Assembly: GCA_964493505.1 (NCBI GenBank)
Contig: CAZBNP010000016.1
Location: 1 to 64,000 of the forward strand
Source: Chryseosolibacter sp964493505
GTDB taxonomy: Bacteria; Bacteroidota; Bacteroidia; Cytophagales; Cyclobacteriaceae
Direction of reading: 5' to 3'
Length of the DNA: 64,000 bases
Shown here: piece after piece, positions 16,705-26,400 of the stretch
How the letters are laid out: each line of letters opens with the position of its first letter
Position numbering within the stretch: the stretch's first letter is position 1
Made by a program: the position numbers and the translations under genes
Notes under the pieces: generated by a model
Databases searched by the model: none
The model's input: only the letters and a program-made list of their open reading frames with translations
Told to the model about the DNA's origin: nothing

Positions 16705-17061
16705 TTACTGGAAGAGTGTGTGACCAATGAGAACGGGGAGCTTTTCAGTACCCACGAGGTTCACAAATTCGATGTCGCCGTATTGTTTCGCACGATCGAG
16801 GCAGATGATCGCGCCCGCTTCAAGGCCGAGTTCCTCGCCATCTACAATAGTCGTATTTTCCGAAACGACGAACGTGCAGGTCTTGCAATCTTTGATCTCT
16901 TCGTAAGTAGTATAGACCCCGCTGATCGTCATACTGCCGGCACTTTCCGCGAGGGGAAGCTCTTGTCCGGGAGCGACGTCTTTCTCCGAGCACTGGGCGA
17001 GTGCCACTACTGCAAAAGCAGCAATCAGGATGTTTTTGAAGGGCATTAGGTTTGTTCTCAT
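16705..17061 (-). CDS. Small lipoprotein, function unknown
   Basis: 118 residues (113 from the alternative ATG at 17046). A hydrophobic signal ends in VVALAQC, a lipobox-like site followed by SEKD, so it is probably a lipoprotein. The mature part contains a CKTC pair (KDCKTCTF) and ICLD, hinting at a disulfide or metal site, but I recognise no family. It is convergent with the esterase gene, and nothing else shares its transcript. Confidence 0.7.
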   Translation of the reverse strand: MRTNLMPFKNILIAAFAVVALAQCSEKDVAPGQELPLAESAGSMTISGVYTTYEEIKDCKTCTFVVSENTTIVDGEELGLEAGAIICLDRAKQYGDIEFVNLVGTEKLPVLIGHTLFQ

Positions 17062-17361
17062 AGCCTTGATGTTTTTTTGCGCTTACCTACAATCCGATCA
17101 AGCGCGGTGATAATTGGTTAAGGGGGTTATTTCCATGACATCGCCACTGCTCGCGGTTATCTCTGCGCTACGTCGATGTCCGATCTAAACTTGAGCAAAT
17201 AAAGCAGTCTTGGTCTGTTTTTGATATTCCGGATTGCCCATTCCCGGTATAGAGCGTTTTTCCGCACATTTTCTCGACAAATATCTTTGAATCGCATTGG
17301 TTGAAGCTTGCTTTCCTCAAAGCGACCGTAACAAAAACATCAGTAAACACTTCCGCGGGTA
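17062..17361. other. 300-bp gap between the aldo/keto reductase and the small lipoprotein
   Basis: It must contain the promoter of the lipoprotein gene on the minus strand. I see no consensus promoter, repeat, hairpin with T-run or RNA-like structure. A minus-strand frame running out of the reductase gene has no family support. Confidence 0.55.
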
Positions 17362-18261
17362 TTACAACACGGAAGCCATCCGCTCCCGCTGGTTCTGGTC
17401 GGGGAGCCTGCCCAGTCCTGCGCCCATATTGTCGAGCATGTGACGCGGGGTAGAAGTTCCGGGTATAACGCATGTGATGGCGGGATGTGAAAGGATGAAC
17501 TTCAGGAAGAACTGTGCCCAGCTGTTGCAATCAAAATCAGTCGCCCATTCCGGAAGTTGTTTTCCACTGACCCGGCGGAATAGCGAACCACTCTGGAAGG
17601 GTTGATTGATCAGCACCGCGACACCCCTGTCTTTCGCGTAAGGAAGAAGTCTCTTCTCGGCGTTGCGTTCGAGCAGATTGTAATTAATTTGAATGAAGTC
17701 GATGGTCTCGCTCGACAGAATCGAGGCAAGTCGGTCGTGCGCGCCGGATGTATAGTGTGTGAGGCCGATGTATTTGACCTTACCTTGCTCTTTCCAGCTT
17801 CGCAGTGTTTTAAGGTGCGTCTGCCAGTCGACCAGGTTGTGGATCTGCATGAGTTCGATGTGTTTCCGGCGCATCAGGCGGAACGATTCGTTCATCTGGT
17901 GGATACCATCTTCCCGTCCGGTTGTCCAGACCTTGGTTGCGACGAAAAGGTTGTCATTGATTGCGAGTTCCGTCGACAAGTCGCCGACCACTTCTTCCGA
18001 TTTGCCGTACATCGGCGAACTGTCGACGACGGTTCCTCCTTTGTCCAGCAATATCGTGAGGACTTCTTTCAAGGGTTCCCGCGCGGCCGGAGAACCAGGA
18101 ACATCAAAGGTCTGCCAGGTACCGACACCCACGGCCGGAAGATTTTCGCCGGTGGAAGGTATTGATCGTTTTAGCACGTGATCCTGCATACGCGTCAGCC
18201 CGGCCCCCATGGAGAGGAAACCAAGCCCCTGCAACTGAAACAGAAAGTCGCGACGGTCCAT
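17362..18261 (-). CDS. Aldo/keto reductase with Tat-type signal
   Basis: 299 residues. The N-terminus MDRRDFLFQLQGLGFLSMGAG has a twin-arginine motif and hydrophobic stretch, implying export in folded form with its NADP cofactor. The TIM-barrel catalytic tetrad is visible: D in VVDSSPMYG with Y, K in ATKVW, H in MQIHN. VIPGTSTPRHMLDNM is the usual C-terminal cofactor segment. It reduces a carbonyl or oxidises an alcohol; the substrate is unknown. It starts about 85 bases after the last gene of the sus-type operon and a perfect inverted repeat lies between, so it may be separate from it. Confidence 0.85.
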   Translation of the reverse strand: MDRRDFLFQLQGLGFLSMGAGLTRMQDHVLKRSIPSTGENLPAVGVGTWQTFDVPGSPAAREPLKEVLTILLDKGGTVVDSSPMYGKSEEVVGDLSTELAINDNLFVATKVWTTGREDGIHQMNESFRLMRRKHIELMQIHNLVDWQTHLKTLRSWKEQGKVKYIGLTHYTSGAHDRLASILSSETIDFIQINYNLLERNAEKRLLPYAKDRGVAVLINQPFQSGSLFRRVSGKQLPEWATDFDCNSWAQFFLKFILSHPAITCVIPGTSTPRHMLDNMGAGLGRLPDQNQRERMASVL

Positions 18262-18284
18262 TCTTTCACGTTAATGAAACAGGA

Positions 18285-18309
18285 GATATCCGCTCATGAA
18301 GCGGATATC
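18285..18309. repeat. Perfect 10-bp inverted repeat between the reductase and the Calx-beta gene
   Basis: GATATCCGCT and AGCGGATATC are separated by five bases. No T-run follows on either strand, so it could be a weak terminator of the import operon, a processing site or an operator for the aldo/keto reductase. Confidence 0.6.
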
Positions 18310-18345
18310 GGGTTAATCAGGAATCCACCACTACCGGTGCGGGAG

Positions 18346-19728
18346 CTAAAAGACCGACCTCCTGGCCACCGGGCTTTTCATCCGTTGAGGTTTCACAACA
18401 TCCGTCGGATGCACGCGGCTTCCACTAACAGGCACCTGAATATTTCCGTACGAATACACACCGTTTTCTACGACAAAGCGCTGCACGATCGCGGGAGGAT
18501 AGGTTCCCGCCTCAGTGTCCCAAGGGTTAATGTTGGCGGGTGTATAGCTGGCTTCGAAGGAGACCCAGTCGTCGACCGACTCGAGATCGCCGTCTGCGAA
18601 ACCGGCAAAACTGACCCTGAATTCCATCGGGTTTGCAGTCCCTTCGTAATACACGTAACTAAGACCAAACCCGCCTTCCGCAAATACCGTCGGGAGGAAG
18701 ATGATCTCGTACTTGTTAGTTACACTGGGAGTGATACCCAGCGGAAGGAACGCATTCAAGCTGGTGGTGTCGGCCCCTACCCACAGGAACATGTCCATGT
18801 CGACATCGGTGTGGTCCGGGTGCCATTCCAGGAGAATAACCTTGCCGTCCTGCTCTCCGAGGGTGATCGTCATCTTATTGTTGGTTCCGATTTGCACGCT
18901 ACCCGACTCCTTCAGTGTGATCTCTATGAATTCATCGTCCTCGAACAAAAAATCCGTTAGCACCTGGATTTCTATATCTGCCGTCGTCGAACCGCCTGGT
19001 ATCGTAAGTTCTCCTTTGGTGCCGTGTACGTAGTAGTCATAGTATCTCGTCGGGATGCCATTTTGAGATGCCCAGACGCTGTCAATAGCGTCGTTTCTCT
19101 CTGGATCTGTCAGGTCCAACTTGATGTCGTACTGGACAACAAGATCGGAACTGGCCGCTTTATCCAGTTGAACGGGGATCTTTATTAGCGACAGCACCAG
19201 GTCGCCGTTGTCGACTGCCAGGCCATCCCGTTCGGTGACGGTCATCGTCGTGTTGACAAACGAGGCTACTACCTGTGCATCGTCGCTGGTAATGGTTATT
19301 ACCATTGCATCGTCTGCGGTGCGCTCAATCTCGTCGGTATTGGTATCGGTGATTTCGATCTCGATAGTTTCATCGGGTTCAAACAAGGCATCGTTGTAAA
19401 TTTCGATCCGGATAGAGCCGGATGTTTGGCCGGCATCGATTTCCACTACCCCACGCTCGCCTATAACCCTGTAATCCGCATTAGCGGTCCCGACGTTGTG
19501 CTGATCGCTGGCCGTTCCGCTGAGGGAATATTCGATCAGCAGGTCTTTCGAATGCGCCTTGTCGAGCCTGAGTTCGACCTCAATAATCCCGGCGTCTTCT
19601 GTTACGGTCCTCGCGGTTTCCGGAAAGGATAACTTCGGCTTCGCCGGAGGATCGTCGTCACTACAGGAAGAAAGTCCAAACCCCAGTGCCAGGGCCGTGG
19701 ACAGCATTATCGCGGGAAAATTTTTCAT
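18346..19728 (-). CDS. Lipoprotein with Calx-beta-like domains
   Basis: 460 residues. The lipobox LSSC lies near residue 22, then an acidic linker (SDDDPP). Two Calx-beta-like modules follow, each with the pattern FEPDETIEIEITD / FEDDEFIEITLKE, which are acidic calcium-binding-type beta sandwiches. The C-terminal part (WHPDHTDVDMDMFLWVG) is of unknown type. It is the fifth and last gene of the susC-susD operon, in the position usually taken by surface lipoproteins that bind substrate. I infer outer-membrane attachment; the ligand is unknown. Confidence 0.78.
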   Translation of the reverse strand: MKNFPAIMLSTALALGFGLSSCSDDDPPAKPKLSFPETARTVTEDAGIIEVELRLDKAHSKDLLIEYSLSGTASDQHNVGTANADYRVIGERGVVEIDAGQTSGSIRIEIYNDALFEPDETIEIEITDTNTDEIERTADDAMVITITSDDAQVVASFVNTTMTVTERDGLAVDNGDLVLSLIKIPVQLDKAASSDLVVQYDIKLDLTDPERNDAIDSVWASQNGIPTRYYDYYVHGTKGELTIPGGSTTADIEIQVLTDFLFEDDEFIEITLKESGSVQIGTNNKMTITLGEQDGKVILLEWHPDHTDVDMDMFLWVGADTTSLNAFLPLGITPSVTNKYEIIFLPTVFAEGGFGLSYVYYEGTANPMEFRVSFAGFADGDLESVDDWVSFEASYTPANINPWDTEAGTYPPAIVQRFVVENGVYSYGNIQVPVSGSRVHPTDVVKPQRMKSPVARRSVF

Positions 19729-19779
19729 AACCAGGGAATTAAATCTTAATATAAGTTGAATTTACTTCTTCCACAACAC

Positions 19780-21141
19780 TCATCGGTTGGCGTTGATAAA
19801 GACAAAGCTCCACCCGGTACAGGGGTTGTGGAATTCATAGAGATCTTCCTGAAGCTGAAAGACGTAGGTGTTATCGCCGGAGGCAAGACCGTCGAGATAG
19901 ATATTGAGGTTTTCTACGTTCGCCGTTGTAGGCACCCCGTAGATCGAAATGTTGTCTTCGAAGTTGAAGATGAGGTTATTGCCATTCACAACCGGCGTAA
20001 ATTCACGGAGCGCGAAGGTTGCGTCCCCATCGGCATTTACGATCACAAATCCAATTCCGTAGAGTGGGTTACCGCCGGTTCGCGGCAAGCCATAGTACAG
20101 GTGCATCTCTACCGCACCTTCCACGTCGAGGGGTATCTGGTTGCCCATCGAGGTGCCGTTGTTGAAGATATAGACTAACGGTGCGAAGTAAAAATCTGAC
20201 AGCTGGGCAAATGTGCCTCCACTGACGTCTACAATGCTTGTTTCGAGCAGCACGTCGTCCCCGGAAGATGTGACGCCTGCAAGGTTGTGAATAGGGATCG
20301 GCTCGGCACACGCATCGATGGCGGATTCTCCGATAGTGCCCAGCTGAAGGCTTTCGAGGGTGATGACATTTCCAAACACCGTCCCGGTAAAGGCATCGTC
20401 GAATACGATCCGGTCGCCTTCGATCAGATATCCCGTTGAAAAATCGATCAGGTAGGTGGTGGCCGTGTTGTTTTTCAACGATGCGGATGTAATGGTCAGT
20501 GTCCTTTTCAATTCCTCCAGTGAAAGATACAACACCAGATCGCGGTTGTTATAAACCAGCCGCATGGATGAAGCGAATTTATCGAGATCGTCGGCGAGTA
20601 CGCTGAGGTTTGCCGACAGGGCGATGCCGAGCTTGTTTTCGTCATCGGGGGAGGCTTCCTGAAAAAGGATGATTCCCGGTCGTCCGATATCGGTTTTGCT
20701 CGCGAAGACCAGTGCGTTGTCGGGAGTTTTGTTCACAAAGTCGAATTCGTATTCAGCGCCGAATGTCGCCTCGTCCTGTTCGAAGAGAAACGCGAAGAAT
20801 GAATAGTTTTCCAGGATCAGCTCGAGACCCATCGAGTTGTCGATCCGGTAAGTGACCGTTTGTTCAAGATACGCGCCATCGTCGGCGCCGAGATCGGTCT
20901 TGATGGTGACGTTTCCGTTTTCCTGAAACTGCAGCAGCACATAGTACGCCCCCGCATCATCCTGTGGTCTGTAGCGAACGATCCATCCATTGGCGGGGGC
21001 GATGAGGTCTTGTTTGAGTGCGGCGATGGCAGCGGCAACGCGCTCGTCGGCGGTCTGGTCAAACACTCGTCCCTCGTCTTCGTCGCAGGACGTCAGGATA
21101 GCAAGCGACAGCAGTACAGGATATATGAATTTTTTCATCAC
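19780..21141 (-). CDS. DUF4302 domain lipoprotein
   Basis: 453 residues with lipobox AILTSC at about 14-19, followed by DEDEG. The region with ALKQDLIAPANGWIVRYRP and YYVLLQFQENGNVTIKTD matches DUF4302, a Bacteroidetes lipoprotein family found next to SusC/SusD pairs and zinc metallohydrolase lipoproteins. Its start overlaps the end of the metallohydrolase gene by four bases, implying translational coupling. Function is unknown; an outer-membrane accessory for import is an inference from context. Confidence 0.85.
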   Translation of the reverse strand: MMKKFIYPVLLSLAILTSCDEDEGRVFDQTADERVAAAIAALKQDLIAPANGWIVRYRPQDDAGAYYVLLQFQENGNVTIKTDLGADDGAYLEQTVTYRIDNSMGLELILENYSFFAFLFEQDEATFGAEYEFDFVNKTPDNALVFASKTDIGRPGIILFQEASPDDENKLGIALSANLSVLADDLDKFASSMRLVYNNRDLVLYLSLEELKRTLTITSASLKNNTATTYLIDFSTGYLIEGDRIVFDDAFTGTVFGNVITLESLQLGTIGESAIDACAEPIPIHNLAGVTSSGDDVLLETSIVDVSGGTFAQLSDFYFAPLVYIFNNGTSMGNQIPLDVEGAVEMHLYYGLPRTGGNPLYGIGFVIVNADGDATFALREFTPVVNGNNLIFNFEDNISIYGVPTTANVENLNIYLDGLASGDNTYVFQLQEDLYEFHNPCTGWSFVFINANR

Positions 21142-22004
21142 TGTAATTTAGCCTGGATAATGTTTCTCACCTCGAGCAAGTCAACGCCTGTGCGTTGTTT
21201 GTAGTGCTCTCTCGCCGCGTTGTACTTTCTTCTCAGCCTGGCCCGGCCTTCATTTCGCGCAACGCAGTCGACCGTCGCGCAATTGGGTTCGTCGTCGATA
21301 AACCGCGTAAAGAAGTCGGGTCTGAACAAGAGAAAAGCCACTAACTCGGCGAAATCTTCGTTGATGCTACTGGTGCCATACGGAGAGACGAACCCGCGTT
21401 GAAGCGCTTCTTCGTCAGTATAATTGTACCATGACCCACTCGACGTATAGTCCCCGCGTGATATATCCTGCCATGAGGCGGGGAGGTTGTATCGTTGGTG
21501 CATGATATGGGCGAACTCGTGGTAGATGGTGCCGAGCTGACGGAATACCCAATTTTCGTTGTCGACATCTACGAAGTTCACTTCTGTGAGGGTAATACGG
21601 GCGCCTGCATCCGCGGTTCCCAGGGTAACGGTGCCGTCGGCGTTATACATGGTGGATCCGACAAGGATGATCTCCGCAGGAACGTGCGAACGGAAGAAAG
21701 TATTTCCGAACGCGACGTCGATGAAAGGCTCAACCCAGAACTCGGTGAGAAAATCAAGCATAGGGATGACGACCTCCCGTTTGGGGGGTGTCACGCGCTT
21801 GGAAGGGTCGACATACCGATCGACGAACCGGTAGCGTATCGCGACGCCGTACTCTTCAACGAAGTTCTCCTGGATATACTGGTCAAGGGGATCATTTGAT
21901 AGCGGAGTTCGCTTTACCGGGGCTTCAATTTCTTCCTCCGGGTAGCAGCTGCTCGCAAGACCAAGCCCACCTATTAGCAACAACGTCAGAATTTTTTTCG
22001 TCAT
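21138..22004 (-). CDS. Substrate import-associated zinc metallohydrolase lipoprotein
   Basis: 288 residues. Lipidation is at C20 in GLASSC. The gluzincin-type zinc site is HEFAH at 162-166 (TIYHEFAHIMHQ), with E216 or E220 in NEDFAEL as a likely third ligand. It belongs to the family of HExxH lipoproteins coded with TonB-dependent SusC/SusD systems. It would cleave a peptide or similar bond at the cell surface so the product can enter through SusC. It is third in the operon, 15 bases after susD and overlapping the DUF4302 gene. Confidence 0.87.
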   Translation of the reverse strand: MTKKILTLLLIGGLGLASSCYPEEEIEAPVKRTPLSNDPLDQYIQENFVEEYGVAIRYRFVDRYVDPSKRVTPPKREVVIPMLDFLTEFWVEPFIDVAFGNTFFRSHVPAEIILVGSTMYNADGTVTLGTADAGARITLTEVNFVDVDNENWVFRQLGTIYHEFAHIMHQRYNLPASWQDISRGDYTSSGSWYNYTDEEALQRGFVSPYGTSSINEDFAELVAFLLFRPDFFTRFIDDEPNCATVDCVARNEGRARLRRKYNAAREHYKQRTGVDLLEVRNIIQAKLQ

Positions 22005-22019
22005 GGCTGTATATCTGTT

Positions 22020-23489
22020 TTATCGGGGATTCGGTTCCAGTCCACCGACGTCGATCGCGGCTTTCGGTATTTGCAGGACTTTCCTGTTGTCATCGGCTTG
22101 AAGGGTGATCACGCTTCCGGTCGGGAAGGTGTGTGAAACGGATAGTCCCAATCGCTTGATATCGAACCACCGCACCCCTTCATGCATAAATTCTTTCTGC
22201 CTTTCCGCCATGAGGTACCGGAATGCATTCAACTGGTGGTCGCCCGACTGGTAGTCGTTTTGGAGTAATGTCCGCAGCCCCGAAACGTTGATATTGTCGA
22301 GGTTGAATGACTGTGCCGGCCGGTATCTCCTTCGGGCAAGGAGCAGGAGGTCGCTCAGGGCGGCGTCTACGTTATTCTGCAGTATGTTGCATTCCACTCT
22401 GTTCAGCAACACCTCTTCGCCGCGAAAAGCGGTGAAGATCGTGTAATTGTATCCAACGTTCGAGGTAAGGCTAGAGCGCTCAAACAGGAACTCATACTTC
22501 GCTGCCGCGAGTCCGTTTTCCCCGGCTATCCACGCGGGATCCTGCCTTTCGTCTACCAGACCAAAAGGATTGTCGCCATACAGATTACTGTACATCGGTC
22601 GCGTTGGCCAGTGCCCCAGGTTGGGCAGATGGAAGTTCGAGACCTGGCGTACCAACAGGAGGTTGCTGTCATCGTCGGGCGAATGCAGAAGCCTCATATA
22701 CTCCTGTTCGTTGCTCCGTTCAGCCAGCAGCGCGGGTATGTTCTTTATGTAGATAGAAGGATTGTCGCCGAGCAATTGGTTACTGTATTTGAGGCAATTT
22801 CCCAAATCACCTTTGAAAAGATAGAAGCGGGAAGCGAAGGCGAGTGCGGCATTGCGTTTGAAATGATATTTTCCGGAGTTTGCGTAGTAGCTGTCGTTCA
22901 CCAGGTCGAGTCCGTCGAGAAGGTCATCTTCGATTTTGTTGTAAACTTCTTCGACGGTGGCGCGTGTGTACTGTTTGATGAAGACTGTTTCGGGTTCCTC
23001 GGCGTAGGGGATCCCGAGGTCATCATCGGCGGTGTCGGGATCGTAGTGCTTCGCGAAAAGATTGACAAGCATAAAATGTCCGTAGGCTCTCGTCAGGTAT
23101 GCTTCGCCTTTGATCGCATTCTTGTAACTTTTGTCGCCGGGTAATTGATCGATTACGGCCAGTACTTCGTTGGCATGAGCGACAGCATCGTAGGTCGTGG
23201 TCCAGAAGTGGCTGGGTGTATCCTGGTTGAATCCGGTAAACTCTTCCCAACTGAAGGCTTCTTCGTGCTGGGGTAGTTTCTGGGTTCCGGAGGTAAAACC
23301 AACGTTGTCACTCATCCATTCGGTAAAGGTGTACCCGGCGCTGGAATACGCGCTGGTCAGAAGTTGCGCGGCCTTTTCGGGGGTATCCAGATCCACACGG
23401 TTGTCAGGATTCTCATCCAGAAAGTTGTTACATCCTCCGGTTCCGACAAGGATCAGTGCAAGCAGGGAATATGTTGCATGTATTTTCAT
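22020..23489 (-). CDS. RagB/SusD family nutrient-binding outer membrane lipoprotein
   Basis: About 489 residues from the ATG at 23489. The signal peptide ends in a TGGC lipobox, and NNFLDENPDNRVDLDTPEKA is the usual SusD opening. TPR-like helices follow (YLTRAYGHFMLVNLFAKHYD), with the family's C-terminal ERQKEFMHEGVRWFDIKRLG. It forms the surface lid of the SusC channel and binds the substrate. A start at 23501 overlapping susC is also possible. The partners suggest a peptide-like rather than a sugar substrate, since no glycosidase is present. Confidence 0.92.
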   Translation of the reverse strand: MKIHATYSLLALILVGTGGCNNFLDENPDNRVDLDTPEKAAQLLTSAYSSAGYTFTEWMSDNVGFTSGTQKLPQHEEAFSWEEFTGFNQDTPSHFWTTTYDAVAHANEVLAVIDQLPGDKSYKNAIKGEAYLTRAYGHFMLVNLFAKHYDPDTADDDLGIPYAEEPETVFIKQYTRATVEEVYNKIEDDLLDGLDLVNDSYYANSGKYHFKRNAALAFASRFYLFKGDLGNCLKYSNQLLGDNPSIYIKNIPALLAERSNEQEYMRLLHSPDDDSNLLLVRQVSNFHLPNLGHWPTRPMYSNLYGDNPFGLVDERQDPAWIAGENGLAAAKYEFLFERSSLTSNVGYNYTIFTAFRGEEVLLNRVECNILQNNVDAALSDLLLLARRRYRPAQSFNLDNINVSGLRTLLQNDYQSGDHQLNAFRYLMAERQKEFMHEGVRWFDIKRLGLSVSHTFPTGSVITLQADDNRKVLQIPKAAIDVGGLEPNPR

Positions 23490-23490
23490 A

Positions 23491-26400
23491 TCAGAATCCA
23501 ATATTGATTGACGTGGTGATTAGTCTGGGCTGAGGGAGTGCTACCCCTCCCGAAGAGAAGAACTCCGGGTCCTGTCCCTTGAGCTTCGCGTCCGAGTACA
23601 GCAACGCCAGATTTTGCGCTTCAACAGAGAGCGACGCGGTATTGGCCCCGATACGCCGGGCTATCGCTGAAGGGAAGTTGTAAGCAAGTCGAACGGATTT
23701 TAACCGGAGATAGGATCCATCGGCCACGCGCACATTACTTTTGTTGTAGAGGTCGTAAGCCTGTTGGTAAATAGTGGACTCATTCAAAACGGCTTCTCTG
23801 TCGAGGATAACGGGTACGTCGGTGAAGGCCTCGTCGCCCGGGACGACCCAGCGGTTGACGAACGTGGTTTGCATGGCGCTGAAGTCGGTGAAGCGCGAGG
23901 CAAAGGCATCATCAAGCCTGATCTTGTAATCGAATTTGAAGGAAAGGAATACGCCGAGGGAGAAATTTCTATAGCTGAAGGCGTTGTTAAGTCCGCCCGC
24001 GCCGCGCGGCTCGGCCGATCCCTCAAACTGGAGGATGTCGCGCAGGTTTTCACGTTCCTGCAGGTTGTAGTTGTAAACGGTTTCGCCCGTGGCATCGTAG
24101 AAAGTCGGGATGCCCCTGGAATCCAGCCCGGCAAACTTTGTGGAGAAGAGCCCTCTTCTCGGTCCTCCCGCAACGGCAGCACCACCTTGTACAAACGTGT
24201 CAGCAATGCGAGGATTGAAATCGAGTCGGGTGATCCGGTCGCGGCTGTACCCGATGTTAAAGTTTGTTGACCATGAAAAGTTATTCGCGTTGAGGTTGAG
24301 CGTGTTGACCGAGAGCTCGAATCCTTCCGAAGCCATATCGGCATAGTTGCCCCATTTGAACGCGTTGCCCCCGACGCCGCTGGTTTCAATTAACCCAATG
24401 AGATCGAACGAGTTGCGAATGTAGAAATCAGCCGATCCGCTCACCCGATTGTTGTAGACACCGAAGTCGAGGCCGACATTGAATTCGTTGAGTTTCTCCC
24501 ATGTGAGGTCCGAGTTCTCAAGATTCTCGATGTAAAGAAGGGTCTCCACGTCGGTGGGTCTGAGGGTTACATCCGAGCGAAGGTTCAGCAGCGCGCTGGT
24601 GTTAGGGCCCAGGTTCGCTGATAGCCCGTACGTTGCGCGCAGTTTCAGATAGTCCAGCCAGGCAAAGTCTACAAATGACTCCCGGTCGAGATTCCAGGCA
24701 CCGCTCACGTTCCAGGTCGGGAGGTACCGCGCCTGGGCACTTCGTCCCAGACGGTTAGACCCGTCGTAACGCACGGTCGCGTTGAAGATGTATTTCTCGT
24801 TGAATGCGTATGCGCCAGTCAGGAGAAATCCGGCGAACCGCTCGCGATCGATATCCAGTTCATAGATCTGAATACCCTGCCGGTTCAGGAAGTCGATCAG
24901 CAACGGGTCGGTATTCACGATGCCGCCGTTCTCGTAAACCACGCCGATACCATCGGCCCGGCGGGATGTGCGGTTGGTATATTTGATCTCCTGGGCGGCG
25001 AGCACATTGATTTTGTGTACGGTATTGAATGAAGTGGACCAGTCGAGTGTATTGCGGATATAGAAATTCTTCAGCTCGTCTTCATTCACGTTGTTAAAGC
25101 CGCCTTCCGGCAGGATGACCCTCGGCGGGGCCCCCGGGTCGTCGGGGTCGCGGAAGAGCAATTGGTTGGAATCCTGAATGTATTGCGTGTCATCGGCGCG
25201 GTAGGCTTCCGCCTGGTTGGAGCGTTCGTGGATCACGTGTTCGCGTTGTGTTGACGCGACACGTACCTGCATTGCGCTACGAAACGTCAGCTTGTCATTG
25301 ATGTCGTACGAAATATCAGCTTGTGTCGAGATATCTGACACATCAATGTTGATGTAGTTCAGCCTGATCTCCTCCAGGATATTAAACGGGGCATAGTTTC
25401 TCCTGAAGTATTCGAGGTTGCCATCGCTGTCGTATGGTCTGATAGAACGGCTGGTGTTCAGCGCGTAGCTCAGGGGGTTGATGTCGAAGTCGCGATTGAA
25501 CCTTCCGGTGATGGGGTCGAAGTCTCGGTTCTGTGTGCCGGGTACTTTCTGAACCCGGTAGTTGGCGGTTAGCTTCAGGTCGAGTGCCAGACGACTGGTA
25601 AAATGAAATGAATTTCGCGCGGTTCCGGAGAAACGCTTTACATTATCAGCGATGGTTTGACCGTTGTCGTTCAGGTAGCTGAGGGAATAGTAGCTGTTGT
25701 GCTTCTCGGTGCCTGAGGTAAGGCTCACCGAGTGCTGTTGCTGGAGGGAATAGTCGCGGAACAGGATGTCGAACCAATCGGTGTTGGCGGTCTCGTATTG
25801 ATTGAGGAATTCTTCATTGAGAGTTCCGTTGGGTCCCCAGGGAAGCTTGTGTTCGGATATCAGGCTGAACATTTTACCCATGGCACCGAAATTTTGCGCA
25901 CGCACCGAGGTCGTGACATCAATAAGTCCTTTTTCATGCAGCTCGCGGTAGATCGACATTTCATCGACCGAATTCATGATATCGAATTGTGCATAGGAGG
26001 GACGAAGATGGAATGAAAAATTGCCTGAGTAGTTCACGCGAGTCTGGCCGCTTTTGCCGCGTTTCGTCCGGATTACGATCACGCCGCTCTTCGCGCGTGT
26101 TCCGTATTGCGCTGTTGCCGACGCGTCCTTCAATACTACCCACGACTCAATGTCGTCGGGGTTCAAACCTGCGATAGAGGATGCGGTTAGTGTGTTGGCA
26201 TTCCCCGTCATGATATCATCGGCACTAACCTCGTTGAGATCTTCCAGGATCACTCCGTCAACAACAAACAGAGGTTGGTTGTCGCCGTTGATCGAAGTAT
26301 TTCCACGGATGCGGATCTTGGGGCTGGTCCCGAAGGTACCCGAGACGTTGTCGACAGTGACGCCCGCTACGCGTCCCTCGAGCATCTGGGTTGCGTCTGT

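Noticed and set aside
17168..17530. Minus-strand frame across the 17.1-17.4 kb gap
   Set aside because: It overlaps the aldo/keto reductase in another frame and shows no domain or signal.
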